Shown here one piece after another: positions 1 to 11,041 of a stretch of 64,000 bases of DNA (positions are counted from its first letter, which is position 1; each line of letters begins with the position of its first letter). The notes beneath the pieces are model-generated. The model ran no database searches. It saw only the letters and a program-made list of their open reading frames with translations, and was not told the origin of the DNA. A program made the position numbers and the translations under genes. This stretch comes from Arabidopsis thaliana (Eukaryota > Streptophyta > Magnoliopsida > Brassicales > Brassicaceae). The DNA is taken from assembly GCF_000001735.4 (NCBI RefSeq), contig NC_003070.9:24847971-24911970 (forward strand). The letters are read 5' to 3'.

Positions 1-435
1 AAGACAAGTCTACTTTTTATAGTTTGATTTATTTATTGTGACACTAAATCCTCTCATAGTCTCATCTCCCTACTTGTCTTTGTCTTTTTCTTTCTCTTAT
101 CTCTGTCCCTTGATCATGGCCCATGTTCTTTCGTCATGACATAAAGAAACAACATAAGACATTTATGGAAGGACTAAAAAATGGATTTGCATTAGACTGA
201 GAAACTATGAATACCGAAAGTGATTATATTTTATGTAGGGCCGAAGTGGGAAAGGATCTGGAGAAAAAAAGAGAATTGTGGACTAAGTTTAAGATTTTAA
301 AAACATTTTCGAGCTAGGGAACTTTCAAATATTGAAGTTTCCACGCTATAAACTTAAAAAATTGGTGTCCACTAGAGAACTTTTTTTTGTATATATAGTA
401 AGAACCAAACAAGATTTCAGAATCTAAACCAGAAA
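1..435 (+). promoter_or_regulatory. Upstream region of WRKY63
   Basis: This AT-rich stretch lies 5' of the WRKY63 start codon. A TATATATA run near 390-397 sits about 40 bases before the ATG and is the likeliest TATA box, so the 5' UTR would be very short. I see no other coding signal here. Confidence 0.45.
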
Positions 436-1365
436 ATGTTTTCAAACATCGATCACAAGGCTGTGGCAGCACTCCTTCATGGCCAGGGATGCGCTAACAT
501 CCTCAAGACGGTCCTCGACAACTGTAAAGTTAGCTCTGTTTCAACAGAACCTCTCATTAACACCATTCTTGATTCCTTTTCACTAGCTCTATCTTCTGTG
601 AATTCTCCTAATCGTCAACCACACCATGAGTCTTCTTCTCGAGACATGGCAGGTCTTGTGCCTCAAAGATCATCAAAGAAGTAAGTTACCATTTACCAAC
701 AAAAAGCTAAACACTCGGTGCGTATGTTATAAACAAAGTTCATGAGTTTATACTACAACATCGCAGGAAGATTTGCGGAGTAAAAGGTTTAGAGATTTAC
801 AGAGATGATTCCCCCAATCCCCGCCTTGATGACGGCTTCACCTGGAGGAAATATGGACAAAAAACCATCAAAACCTCTTTGTACCAAAGGTTAGTCAATT
901 AGGTAGACTACAAAAACAGAGCAAATGGCATGTACATAAAAAAACAGAGTCAATGCTCTTCTCTGTTCTATGGAAAGACATGTAATTACAAGTGTGATAA
1001 TTTACAGGTGTTACTATCGTTGTGCCTATGCAAAAGACCAAAACTGCTATGCTACAAAGCGGGTGCAGATGATCCAAGACAGTCCTCCAGTTTACAGAAC
1101 CACTTATTTGGGACAACATACATGTAAAGCCTTTGGGGTGCATGATAATACGTATGGCTCTGAAATGATAAACTTCGACCAAGTTGTATCTGAATCGGTT
1201 ATGCGTCAACTTGCAACAATTGGTGAACAAGCTGTTCTCATGGAGGACGAAGCTAACCATATCATGAACCAAGAATATGATATTAATGATTATTTGGTGG
1301 ATGATGAAGTCTTTTGGGGGAATGAATTTCCTCTATTTTCATCGGAAGACCTGATGTTGTTTTGA
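436..1365 (+). CDS. WRKY63: WRKY transcription factor, group III (WRKY63/ABO3)
   Basis: Three exons, 436-680, 767-889 and 1008-1365, with GT-AG introns, encode 241 aa. The WRKYGQK heptad is at W108-K114. It is followed by a C-X7-C-X23-H-X-C zinc ligand set (C128, C136, H160, C162), which defines group III. The first intron lies N-terminal to the domain. The second splits the codon just after the heptad, as is usual for WRKY genes. The C-terminal part is acidic. Family knowledge: the protein binds W-box DNA (TTGAC) in the nucleus, and WRKY63/ABO3 has been linked to ABA and drought responses. An AATAAA-like signal lies near 1409. A broken paralogue lies at 3699-4244. The identification rests on my recognition of the protein and its length. 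Confidence 0.93.
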
Positions 1366-1745
1366 AAACGTTGATGCTTTTGATTAGAAACCTTTCCAGG
1401 TTTTAAACAATAAAGCTATTAAGCTTTTTATGTTATCATGGTGGAGATTGATTACCTGAAACATTCAGAGATGGGAAAGACAACAACATAGTATAAACTT
1501 CTTGAATCATTTTCGACATCAACGAGTTTTCCTTAGACTAGCAAAAACGTTCTCACCAAATATGAATATCATCAGAGAAAGTTAGAAGAATCAAACCTAG
1601 TCCTTCAGAAGGACTATAACCTTCATTACAGAACAACCTCACAACATGGAACAAAACTAAGCAAAAAGGACAACAAAAGAGAGACTGAGAACTTCGGCAG
1701 GTTAGTGATATGAAATACATTAGAAGGATATGATCATTCCTCCTC
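1366..1745. other. Convergent 3' intergenic region
   Basis: This stretch lies between the convergent 3' ends of WRKY63 and SINL1. It contains probable UTR sequence. I see no other gene. Confidence 0.5.
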
Positions 1746-3480
1746 TTAGTCTTCATTGTCTTCTTCTTCTTCTTCTTCTTCTTCTAGGCTGCGGATACAA
1801 ATATAAGTACCCTTATACAAACCCATCGGACACAAGATATATTCAGGAATAAACATGAAGTCCTTCTCCGGAGTTTGGAAGCTCACTTTCTGAATCCGAT
1901 TCATCTCCGACGATCTAAACGTCAAAGTGTTACCTGCCGTCGAGTAGGATAGCTCATAGGAGAACTTTCCAACTCCTGGAGCAGAAGGTGCTATACAATT
2001 CACAGTCCAAAACAATCCTTGTGGTGGTTCCTTGAAACACTGAAGCACAACCAATGGACCATCTGAATATTGCTGAAGTACCAAACTTTTCGACTCGAAG
2101 TCCATGCATACATGCATGGAATAGCCACAACTGAAACGTGTCCATAATTTTTTGTGGTTAGCAGCGTAGTGACTGTAGAGATCCTTGTACACACCCGCGT
2201 AGTTGCAGTTTGGTGCAGGACAATAGCACAGAGCGAAGCTGCATTTCTTCTCATGGACTAACTCGTTGCCATAAGAGAATGTCTCGGTGCAGCCATTTTG
2301 GCGTTTGGCAAGGAACAATGATTGCTTTGACAACTTTCTCCATTATTATGCATCGGTAGTTACCAATAGGCAGAGAGCAGGATGGGCATTTGTACCTCAG
2401 TTCAATACAGCAAGAAGAGCAAGCTACATGTCCATTGTCACACTGAAAAGCAAGTCACACAGAGTTAGTAACTCGGACTACAGGCATATGAAACTAGAAC
2501 CAAATACAAGCTTACACAAATCTAAACTGGTAACGCTCACACATAACCACATGACTACATTCTTCATTTCCTTCAATTATCATCTTCCTAATGCAACCAC
2601 AAAGTTTTAGAATTCTGAATCATCTAATTACTCTAAGGCAATTTACATTTGTAAGGCATGAGTTTCTAGCTAATCAGCGTGATCCTAAAATCATAACAGT
2701 TTTCAAAACTCCAAATCAACCAGGAAGAAGAGAAGTAGTAACAAGACCTGAAAGATACTAATCTTGAGTGCTTTACTGCAAACAGGACAATCGAGAAGAT
2801 CTAGCTGGGACAACGTCCCAGATGGCACAACCACATCTCTTCCACCATTCTCGCCGTTTTCTTCATCAATGGAGGGAACTCGTAGCCTCTTTTGGCGGCT
2901 ACTCGACGCTTCTCCAGCAACAATGGGACATCGGACAATGAATGCTTCAACAACTCTCTCCATTATTCTAGACCGATAGTTACCAATTGCCAAAGAGCAG
3001 TAAGGGCATTTGTTACTTACATTAGTACAGCAAGAAGAACAAGCTATATGTCCTTTGTCACACTGAGACACAAAAAACTCACAATACTTAGTTATTCAGA
3101 TACAAACAACATTTTCCCCAAAATCATCCAACTACTGTAATGAAATTGAAATTTGTAAAGCATGAATTTTTAGTTAAGTCACTGTAATCACCAAAAGCAA
3201 ACAACATTTTCCCCAAAATCATAAACCACAACAAATATTCAAAACTCTGAGTGGTGAAGTAAGAAGAGAAGACCTGAAAGATAGGAATGGTGAGTGCGTT
3301 ACAACAAATAGGACAATCGAGAAGATCTAGCTCGAACAACGTCCCAGATCGTACTACCACATCTCCTCCACCATTTTCGCCTTCTTCTTCAACAATGGAA
3401 GGAACTCTTTGTCTTTTTGGACGGCTGCTCGAAGCTTCTTCTCTGGCGAGGGCTTGCTCGGCGTTCGTGCCTTTCACCAT
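1746..3480 (-). CDS. SINL1: SINA-like E3 ubiquitin ligase, fused tandem copy (SINL1)
   Basis: Minus-strand exons 3480-3274, 3062-2748 and 2324-1746 give an open frame of 366 aa. Exons 1-2 encode a complete C3HC4 RING split by the intron conserved in all paralogues. Exon 2 does not continue into the SIAH zinc finger. It runs directly into a second copy of the exon-1 sequence (basic and acidic N-terminus plus a RING first half ending ISIFQ). The next RING second half, at 2442-2330, is still readable (CDNGHVACSSCC), but relative to SINL2 it has a net two-base loss near 2290-2312. The open model therefore skips it, using an AG at 2326-2325. The rest of exon 3 supplies most of the zinc finger, the TRAF-like C-domain and a poly-Glu tail. 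Role by family: substrate-recognising ubiquitin ligase. The catalytic state of this fused form is uncertain. Confidence 0.8.
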
Positions 3481-3584
3481 GGCTATTGGAATTTTTGGAA
3501 GGGGTTAAGTCTGGAATCCAAAGAGTCTCGCTTCGCAATGTATATAAAGAAAAGGTGCGTTAGCCCTAGTTACCTTCTCTTATT

Positions 3585-3592
3585 TTTCCCGC
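3585..3592 (+). promoter_or_regulatory. E2F-like site upstream of SINL1
   Basis: The sequence TTTCCCGC lies about 105 bases upstream of the SINL1 start codon. It matches the E2F consensus WTTSSCSS. The paralogous position upstream of SINL2 also carries such a site. A TATATA run at about 3541-3546 lies between this site and the ATG. The motif match is direct; binding is inference. Confidence 0.4.
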
Positions 3593-3698
3593 TGAAACGT
3601 TTCCAGAGTTTGGAATATCAAACGTTTCCTTTCTACTACAATAATGACATGCAGCATAAAATTAAAATGAGACACATAACTCAAAGACTAACAAAAAA

Positions 3699-4244
3699 AT
3701 GTTTTCCAACATTGAATACAAGGCTGTCGCATCACTCCTCCTCGAAAACCTCGAAATAAGCTTAGTTTCAACAGAACCAATTATGAGCACCATTGTTGAT
3801 TCGTTCTCACTTGCTCTATCTTTTGTTAATTCTCCTAGTCCTCCAAAAAACCATGAGCCTTCTTGTCAAAACATGCCAGGTCCTGAGATCATCAAAGAAG
3901 TGAGTTACTAGCAAAAAGCTAAACTCTCATTGACTCGTTCCATATGTAATAAACAAAGTTCATGAGTTTCTAACTCAAAAATCAAGTGTGAAGTAGCACG
4001 ATATCTTTTTATACGTTACTTCAGGCCATCTAATACATACATGTAAACCTGCAGCTTTTGCAGTTGGTGATGAATTGATGACACAAACGGTTCCAAAAAT
4101 GATTCAATTAGACCAAACTGTGTCTGAATCGTTTATGCCTCATCTCGCAAGTCGCAACAATTGACCAACAAGCACTTACCATGGAGGACAAACAACACAG
4201 ACCTTAACATGAACGAAGAATTTGATATGAACGATGCTTTTTGA
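3699..4244 (+). pseudogene. WRKY63-like pseudogene lacking the WRKY motif
   Basis: The segment from 3699 reads as a close copy of WRKY63 exon 1 (MFSNI start, conserved VSTEP and DSFSLAL blocks, then IIKE before a GT). The region that should hold exon 2 with WRKYGQK and the first half of exon 3 is absent. Homology resumes near 4024 with sequence matching the end of the zinc finger (HTCKAF-like) and continues with frame disruptions through the acidic C-terminus to about 4244. No DNA-binding domain can be made. It stands head-to-head with SINL1, which suggests a duplicated WRKY plus SINA module. Confidence 0.85.
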
Positions 4245-4835
4245 CAGCAAGTACTTTTGATCTATAAAGCTTTTTATGCTCCTTCTTTTCAGGTCCATGT
4301 TTGTAATTTAGATTCTTATACGTTACCTATTCTGCTTCAAGTTTAGCTCATTGTCACTATGTAAAAATAAACATAGCTGAAAGAACTTGAATATGCATGA
4401 AAATGCTAGACTGTCTTATACACTAAAAATATACAAGTAGAAAAAAAATAGATATCTTGGAACATATTGATAACCTCATTAGCAGAGGACAATAGTTGGT
4501 TCCTAACTTTATTAGCAATGAGTAATGTAACCAAATCTCTATTATCAATGCAGAGATCCTCAAAATCATGGATCATCAGAAAAACACATTGTGCAAAGTA
4601 TAGCATCTAAATTATCTAATGAAACTCCAAAAACAGAGTTAAGGTTTTAAAAGCTGAGAAATTATTCTTGCAGAATCAAATAAAGCCCTGTAAAATTCTC
4701 AGAGCAATGAAACTTATTCGTTTAGAGTGCATAGATGACAAACTAAAGTAGCTGCAGAAAAACATCAGAAATGTATTTAAAGGGTAGATGAAGTTATGAA
4801 CAGAACGACCTACAATGGATATGATATGATGATTA
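4245..4835. other. Intergenic between pseudo-WRKY and SINL2
   Basis: AT-rich sequence containing the probable SINL2 3' UTR. I see no supported gene; short reading frames here are low-complexity. Confidence 0.5.
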
Positions 4836-4862
4836 TTACTCTTCTTCATCAGCATCTTCTTC

Positions 4863-4895
<33 letters not shown>

Positions 4896-6074
4896 TTCTT
4901 CTTCTTCAGATTCTTCATCTTCATCAGCTTCTTCTTCATCTTTTTTTAACTTGCGTATGCAAATTTCCATCTTCAATGTAGAGAAATCACCCAAGAAATA
5001 ATAAGGAACTAACATGAAGTCCTTCTCCGGAGTTTGGAAACTCACTTTCTGAATCCTATTCATCTCCTCTGACTTAAACATCATAGTGCTGTTACCTCCC
5101 ATCGGCATCTTGTACGAGAGCTCAAAGGATAACTCCCCAACTCCTGGAGCACAAGGTGCTATACAGTTCACAGTCACATACATTCCTTGTGTCTCCTTGA
5201 AACACTGAACCGCAATCAAGGGACCCTGTCCATATTGAAGGACCAAAATCTTCTCACTGATACGTAGCCATGCACCAGCGAAATTGCCACACCCGATTTG
5301 ATTCCATGTGTCATAGTGGTTAACGTAGAAGTGACTGTAGAGATCCTTATACACCCCCGAATAGTTGCAGTTTGGTGCAGGACAGTAGCACAAAGCGAAC
5401 CTGCAATCCTTCTCATGGATCAACTCTTTCCCATAAGAAAACTTCTCAGTGCAACCATGTTTCACATTTGGGCATGTGACCATGACTGCTTCAACAACTC
5501 TCTCCATTATCCTAGATCGAAAGTTACCAATCGGCAAAGCGCAAGAAGGGCATTTGTTCCTCAGTTTAGTACAACAAGAAGAACAAGCTATATGTCCATT
5601 GTCACACTGATACACACAAAAACTCACAATACTCAGTTATTCAGATTACAAGTCTCTGAAACTATAACCAAATACTGGTAAGTCATATACAGACTCATTC
5701 TCCAACATTTCAGTGACTATAACGAAATTAAACATCTTTAAGGCATGGATTTAAAGCTAATTACGGTAATCCTAAAAGTCTAACACATATGCAACATTCT
5801 CATCAAAATCATACATAAACCCAAAATCACAACAGTTTTCAAAATTCTCAAACAAACCCAAAGAAGGAAGAGTGAGTGATGAGGAAGAGGTAAGAAACAA
5901 TACCTGGAAGATAGGAGACGTGAGTGCGTGACAACAAATGGGACAATCGAGTAGATCTAGCTCGAACAATGTCCCAGATCGCGCCACCGCATCGCCTCCG
6001 CCATTTTCTACGGATTCAACACTGGAAGGAACACGTTGCCTCTTACGGCGGCTGGTCGAAGCTTCTCCGGACAT
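4836..6074 (-). CDS. SINL2: SINA-like RING E3 ubiquitin ligase (SINL2)
   Basis: Two exons, 6074-5904 and 5606-4836, encode 313 aa. The single intron splits the RING finger after IFQ, as in every paralogue here. RING ligands are C44, C47, C58, H62, C65, C68, C76 and C79. A SIAH-type zinc finger follows at about 102-160 and a TRAF-like beta domain at about 160-265. The protein ends in an unusual acidic tail of about 50 residues including ten consecutive Asp, encoded by TCT/ATC-type triplet repeats at about 4845-4940. Family role: RING E3 ligase that recruits substrates through the C-terminal domain for proteasomal degradation. The specific substrate is unknown. Confidence 0.92.
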
Positions 6075-6150
6075 GGCTATCGGATTTCGATGGGATTAGC
6101 TTCGCTACAATGTCAATAGATGAGTATATACCCTAATCGCCTTTTTCTAT

Positions 6151-6159
6151 TTTCCCGCC
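6151..6159 (+). promoter_or_regulatory. E2F-like site upstream of SINL2
   Basis: TTTCCCGCC, a canonical E2F site, lies 77 bases upstream of the SINL2 start codon. It aligns with the SINL1 promoter site. The homologous stretch upstream of SINL3 (around 8830-8850) has lost the CCCGC core. Function is inferred from the motif only. Confidence 0.45.
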
Positions 6160-6164
6160 GGAAT

Positions 6165-7508
6165 GGTTTTTCAGAAAGGTTTCAGAATCTCTGTGGGTGT
6201 CATAGCAATTAAATAAAAATAACTAAAATAAATATAATATATTATTATATAATGGTATTAAAACACCATAATTATATTATTATGATAAAATCTATCAAAA
6301 ATTAGTCAAAAACATGATTGATAATTAAGAACTATGAATAAAGTTCCAAACATGTATTCAAAAATTATAAAATTATAGTAAAATGTTTATTACTTTAATA
6401 AATAAATAAATAAAAATCATACTAAGAATAAACAAATAAAGTTTGCTTTTGTTAAAATAAACATAGAAAACTATGAAATTAGTTAGAATATTGTTTTTTT
6501 TTTTGTTAAAAGATATAATTTTTTTTGATTAGTGTGAGATATTTAATCAAACAAGTTTTGCGCAAAAATTAAAAATTAGAACTAGGAAACACACAAACCC
6601 AACAATAAACCCTAGCACTTAGGAAGACTCTTGATGAAATCTTGCCAAATCCAATCCTATTGTTGGTGCTATTGAATCCTTGATGAAGCTCTAGTCATAA
6701 TTACATTTCTCCCAACCATGTTTAGGTAGCTTCCAATATCGAATCCTAGCTAGATTGATATATTGTGCTATAGAAGATATTTCCTAATTTTCTAGTTGAT
6801 CCCTCTGTTAATTTTTGTCATTTGGAAGTGTCAAGTCTTTTACATTTGCTTCGTTATGTACATAATGGATGTATTTATTAATTCGGGAGTGAGTGAATTG
6901 AAGGCATTTCGGGTAATTATTTTGACAATTTCAAATCATAAAGTTTAATAAACCAAGAAACTAGTTGACGAAAAAAAACAAACAAGAGATAACAACATCT
7001 ACCACTAATCTGTGCATAGTTTGCAAAAATACAAGAATTCTTTGCTCTTATAAAAAACAATTACTTTTTTTTTGTTGTTGGTCAACAAATTATAATTTAT
7101 TCCTAAAACCGTTAAGGACATAGCCAAACAAAGGAAAGAAGTTCTAATTTAGCCAAAGAATCCGACTATACATGGTAGTTCTATCAACAATATATAGAAA
7201 TTAAAATTACATTTTGGAGGACTAAATTCAAAGACGTATAAGTGTAATCAATGGTTAGAGAAAGAAACAACATTGTCATCGGAAAAAAAAGAAAAAGAGA
7301 GAAAGAAACAACATTAAGTAAACGATAAGCAATATTTAAAATATGAGTTTAGCTTTCATAGATGAAAGCAGCTACAACAACAACAACAACAAAAGACAAA
7401 CATCATTTAATACATTACTAGCTAGGCCACTGATGTATGAACCTAATAACCTACTACAAGAGATATGATATGATAATTATGATCCTCTTCATCATCATCA
7501 TCAGCTTC
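6165..7508. other. Gene-free AT-rich spacer between SINL2 and SINL3
   Basis: About 1.3 kb with very low GC, especially 6210-6560, and scattered homopolymers. The right end holds the SINL3 3' UTR with CAA and ATC triplet runs near 7375-7390 and 7488-7503. I see no gene or recognisable transposon. Confidence 0.5.
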
Positions 7509-8744
7509 TTATACTTCTTCTCCTGATCGGCGAATGCAAATTTGCATCTTCAATATAGAGGCTTCATCAAGTAAATAGTAAGGAATCGACATGAAATTAG
7601 AGGCTTCACCACGTAAATAGTAAGGAATCGGCTTGTAATTCGCCACATGATTTTCAGGGCTCACTTTTTGAATCTTATTCATCTTCTTGGATTCAAACGT
7701 AATCTTTTCACTTCCGTTCCGGTAGATGAGATGGCAAGAGAATTCTCCAACTCCTGGAGCACAAGGTGCTATACAGTTCACAGTCACACATATTCCATGA
7801 GACTCCATCGAACATTGAACAACAACCAATGGACCATCTTCATATTCTTGAAGGACTAAAAAGCTTAATTTTTCACCGGTGACGTGTAACCACGCGTTAT
7901 TGTACTCGCCACACTTGAACCATGAGTGATCAGTCTTGTGTTCAGCATGGTAATGACGGTAGAGATCTGTGTACACGCCGGTGTACTTGCACTCTGGTTC
8001 AGGGCAGTAGCAAAGAGTGAACTCGCATACCCTCTCATGGGCTGATTCTGATTCATTGTCATATGGAATCTTCTCGGTGCAGCCATATTTGGCGTTTGGG
8101 CATGAGACAACGACTGCTTCTACAATTTTTTCCAGTATTCTAGATCGAAAAAAACCAATCCGCAAACTACAGTAAGGGCATTTGTACTTCACCTTTTTAC
8201 AGCAAGAAGAACATGCTATATGTCCATTGTCACACTGAAATTCAAAACTCAGACTTAGTTAATTATCAAAGTTTTATGAACTAGTCTAGTGTAACTTATA
8301 AAAATATCTAATCAAAAAAATGAAAAAGAATAACATCTTATCAACTCAATGTGGCAGTCAAGATTACATTTGAGAAATCGAGAAATTCGTAAATTCATCA
8401 AAGTAACATTTGAAATACATGAATTTCAAGCAAATTGATGATGTTATTCTAAAAGTCTCATATCAACAAAAATCATCTTTTAAGGACTCGTCAGTGCCAC
8501 TAATTGTTTTTAATTTCCATCAAAAGAAAGTTATAAACCAGGAAAGGAAGAGAGAGACCTGATAGATAGGAGCCCCAAGTTTGTGGTAGCAGATGGGACA
8601 GTCCAGAAGATCAAGCTCCAACAGTGTTGCTGATCGTGCCACCTCACTTCCACTCGCCGTTCCTCCAACATTCTCCATGGAGACAGGTCTTTGCCTCTTT
8701 GGACGGTCGAGGGATCGCTCGGAGTTATTCGTGATGTTTTCCAT
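7509..8744 (-). CDS. SINL3: SINA-like RING E3 ubiquitin ligase (SINL3)
   Basis: Exons 8744-8559 and 8234-7509 encode 303 aa. The RING first half (LLDCPIC) is in exon 1 and the second half (CDNGHIACSSCC, then KCPYC) begins exon 2. A SIAH zinc finger and TRAF-like C-domain follow. A short internal duplication near the C-terminus (two copies of a segment containing PYYL and GEAS or DEAS) distinguishes it from SINL2. It lacks the long acidic tail. Family role is ubiquitin ligase; the substrate is unknown. The promoter is related to those of SINL1 and SINL2 but without the E2F-like core. Confidence 0.9.
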
Positions 8745-9467
8745 CTCTATCGAAGGATAAGAGATGAGGTACGGTGTCTTAAGACTTCGCTACTTATAGA
8801 TAGAACGATGCCAATAGACCCTACTTTCCTTATACTTCCTGTTGAACGTTTTTTAAAAGTTTTCATTAGATTTGAGAATCCTTATGTGGGTGACGCTATG
8901 TTAGCTTATTTACAGGTACATCTTATAGAAGAAAATCTAGCCTCTTTAATATTTGAATTTGTTTCTCCTTTTTGAATGTAAAATTAAATTTTTCTTTCTT
9001 AATTTCTTTTATAATAGGATAACTAAGAGTCTAAAGACTTTACTGCAAACAAGAAAGAAAAAAAAAAGGTTCAGATATATTTCAGGGATCCTTTGTTCTT
9101 TTTGAACATTACGATAAAATACATTCGAAAATACAAATTCACGGATGAAAGTTTACTGCAACAGAAAACTGTCTTTACGATACAATACATTCAATTTTTT
9201 TTAGTTTTATTGATTACATATGTTCCAAGATAATTATTAGATAAAACAGATGTTAAAAATAAATATGTTTAGTAAAATTATTAAAAATACTATTTTGCCA
9301 TTTAAAAATATAGTCAAGAATCTGAGATATTTTAAAACGTTAACGGCGTTTTGGTTCTCCGTTATCTTTCTTAGAAGCCGTTAAAGTGGAACTGTTAGGT
9401 TTAGGTTTAATAGTTATCGTTTCATTTTCATCTAGTCTTGCCGCTTTCTTCGCAATTTTGAAGGTAC
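8745..9467. other. Divergent intergenic region between SINL3 and the F-box gene
   Basis: Shared upstream region of two divergently transcribed genes. It is AT-rich. I see no additional coding sequence. Confidence 0.5.
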
Positions 9468-11041
9468 ATGGACGAAGACGGAGAGAAACATGTTCTTACC
9501 AAACGATCATCTTCTCCTGAGTTATCCGACAAAAGATCTGGTGATGAAGGTGATTGGGTACGAAGAGATTTGCGAGAATCGTTGTTCTTTCAAGTTCTCC
9601 TGAATCTCTCGACAAAAGAAATGGTTAAGACTAGCGTCGTATCCCCGAATGGAGACATCTATGGAAGTATGTTCCTAGATTAGATTTGGATGAAGCTGAT
9701 TTCACACAATTCGATACTCTTGTGAGTTTTATCGATAGCTTTCTGAGTGTCAACCGTGAGTCATCCTTAAACAAGTTTAAGTTAAGAATCTATTGCAATC
9801 ATGATCGTGATAAGGAGACTAATAATGCTCATATGGCGCGGTGGATCAGCGCAATCTTTGAGCAGAACGTTCAGCATGTCGATCGTACATGGCTTCCAGT
9901 GGAGGTACCTCCTATACTCTACTTATGTGAGAGTTTGGTAACTTTAAGGCTTTGTGGCGTAGTCTTGGCAAATCTTGAGTTTATGTACTTACCGCTTGTC
10001 AAAGTCCTCGCTCTAGAATGGGTTATATTTGCAAATGAATTGGCTTTGGAAAAGCTTATCTCAGGTTGTCTAGTTCTCGAAAGCTTAAGTTTTTGCAAAT
10101 GTTCATTAGACAATGTAAACGTTTTACGTGTGAGATCTCAGTCTCTATTGAGCTTCAACTATTATGGCCCTAGTTCCCGTGATCTTCATTTTAAAGATCT
10201 AGTGGTTACTATTGATGCCCCAAAGCTTGAGATCCTCAAGCTCTCTCATCAAGTAACTTCAAGTTTCATAATAAAGAAATTGAGTTCCCTTGTAGAGGCA
10301 AATATCAAGGTTGAGTTTAACTTTTGTGTGGGGAAAAAGTTTAATCCGAATGATCTGTCAAAGAGAAAAATGATTCTTCATTTTCTTGTCGCCATCTCTC
10401 GTGTCAAAAATATGACCATCGCTGCATCTACTCTTGAGGTAACGTTTGTTGAATTTGCTATATTTATTGTTTTACTTTATCCTCTATAAGTTTATTTTAT
10501 CCTGATACTTTTCTTGTTTTTGGTGGTTGTTGTAGATCATTTATGATTACTCAAGATGTGAACCGGTTCCCTTATTTCGTGACATATCTTTGCTGCGTGT
10601 TGAATTCTATCAGGACAGATGGGAAATATTGCCATTTTTTCTTGAGAGCTGCCCGAATGTGAAATCTCTTGTCGTGGTAAATTTACTTAAAACTTAAGTA
10701 CTTTCTTTGGTATAACAATGCAAATGGGGAAAGTATCATAATTACTCCAACTTGTTTCGTTCACTTGGTTGTAATATCAGGAATCTGATTATTATACAAA
10801 GGAGAGAACTAGTATCTTATCTCGACCTCGGCGTCTCCTATCATCTCTCGAGTATGTTAAGATAAAATCGTCATGGGACAAGTTGGAGATGAAATTAGTG
10901 AGTTACTTCATTGAGAACTCACCAATCCTCAAGAAAGTCACTCTATGTTTGGATGGTTGTTCCAGAAAGGAATCTGTCATCCTCAGAGAACTGCTTACCA
11001 TTCCTAGACTCTCTAGCTCATGCCAAGTTGTCGTCCTCTGA
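9468..11041 (+). CDS. F-box/LRR/FBD protein with a frameshift in the F-box (At1g66640-like)
   Basis: Coding blocks are 9468-10438, 10536-10676 and 10781-11041 with clean GT-AG introns. The N-terminus is F-box-like ([23 protein letters not shown]). A one-base deletion at about 9648 then throws the frame to a stop at 9681. In the next frame the expected continuation [15 protein letters not shown] is intact and runs on into leucine-rich repeats and a C-terminal FBD-like region ending at 11041. Family role: substrate receptor of SCF ubiquitin ligases, binding SKP1 through the F-box. As read here, the F-box and the LRR part are not in one frame. Either this is a young pseudogene or an alternative intron removes the lesion. 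All downstream splice sites look functional. Confidence 0.7.

Noticed and set aside
8691-8975. 94-codon frame upstream of the F-box gene
   Set aside because: It overlaps SINL3 exon 1 on the opposite strand and has no domain.
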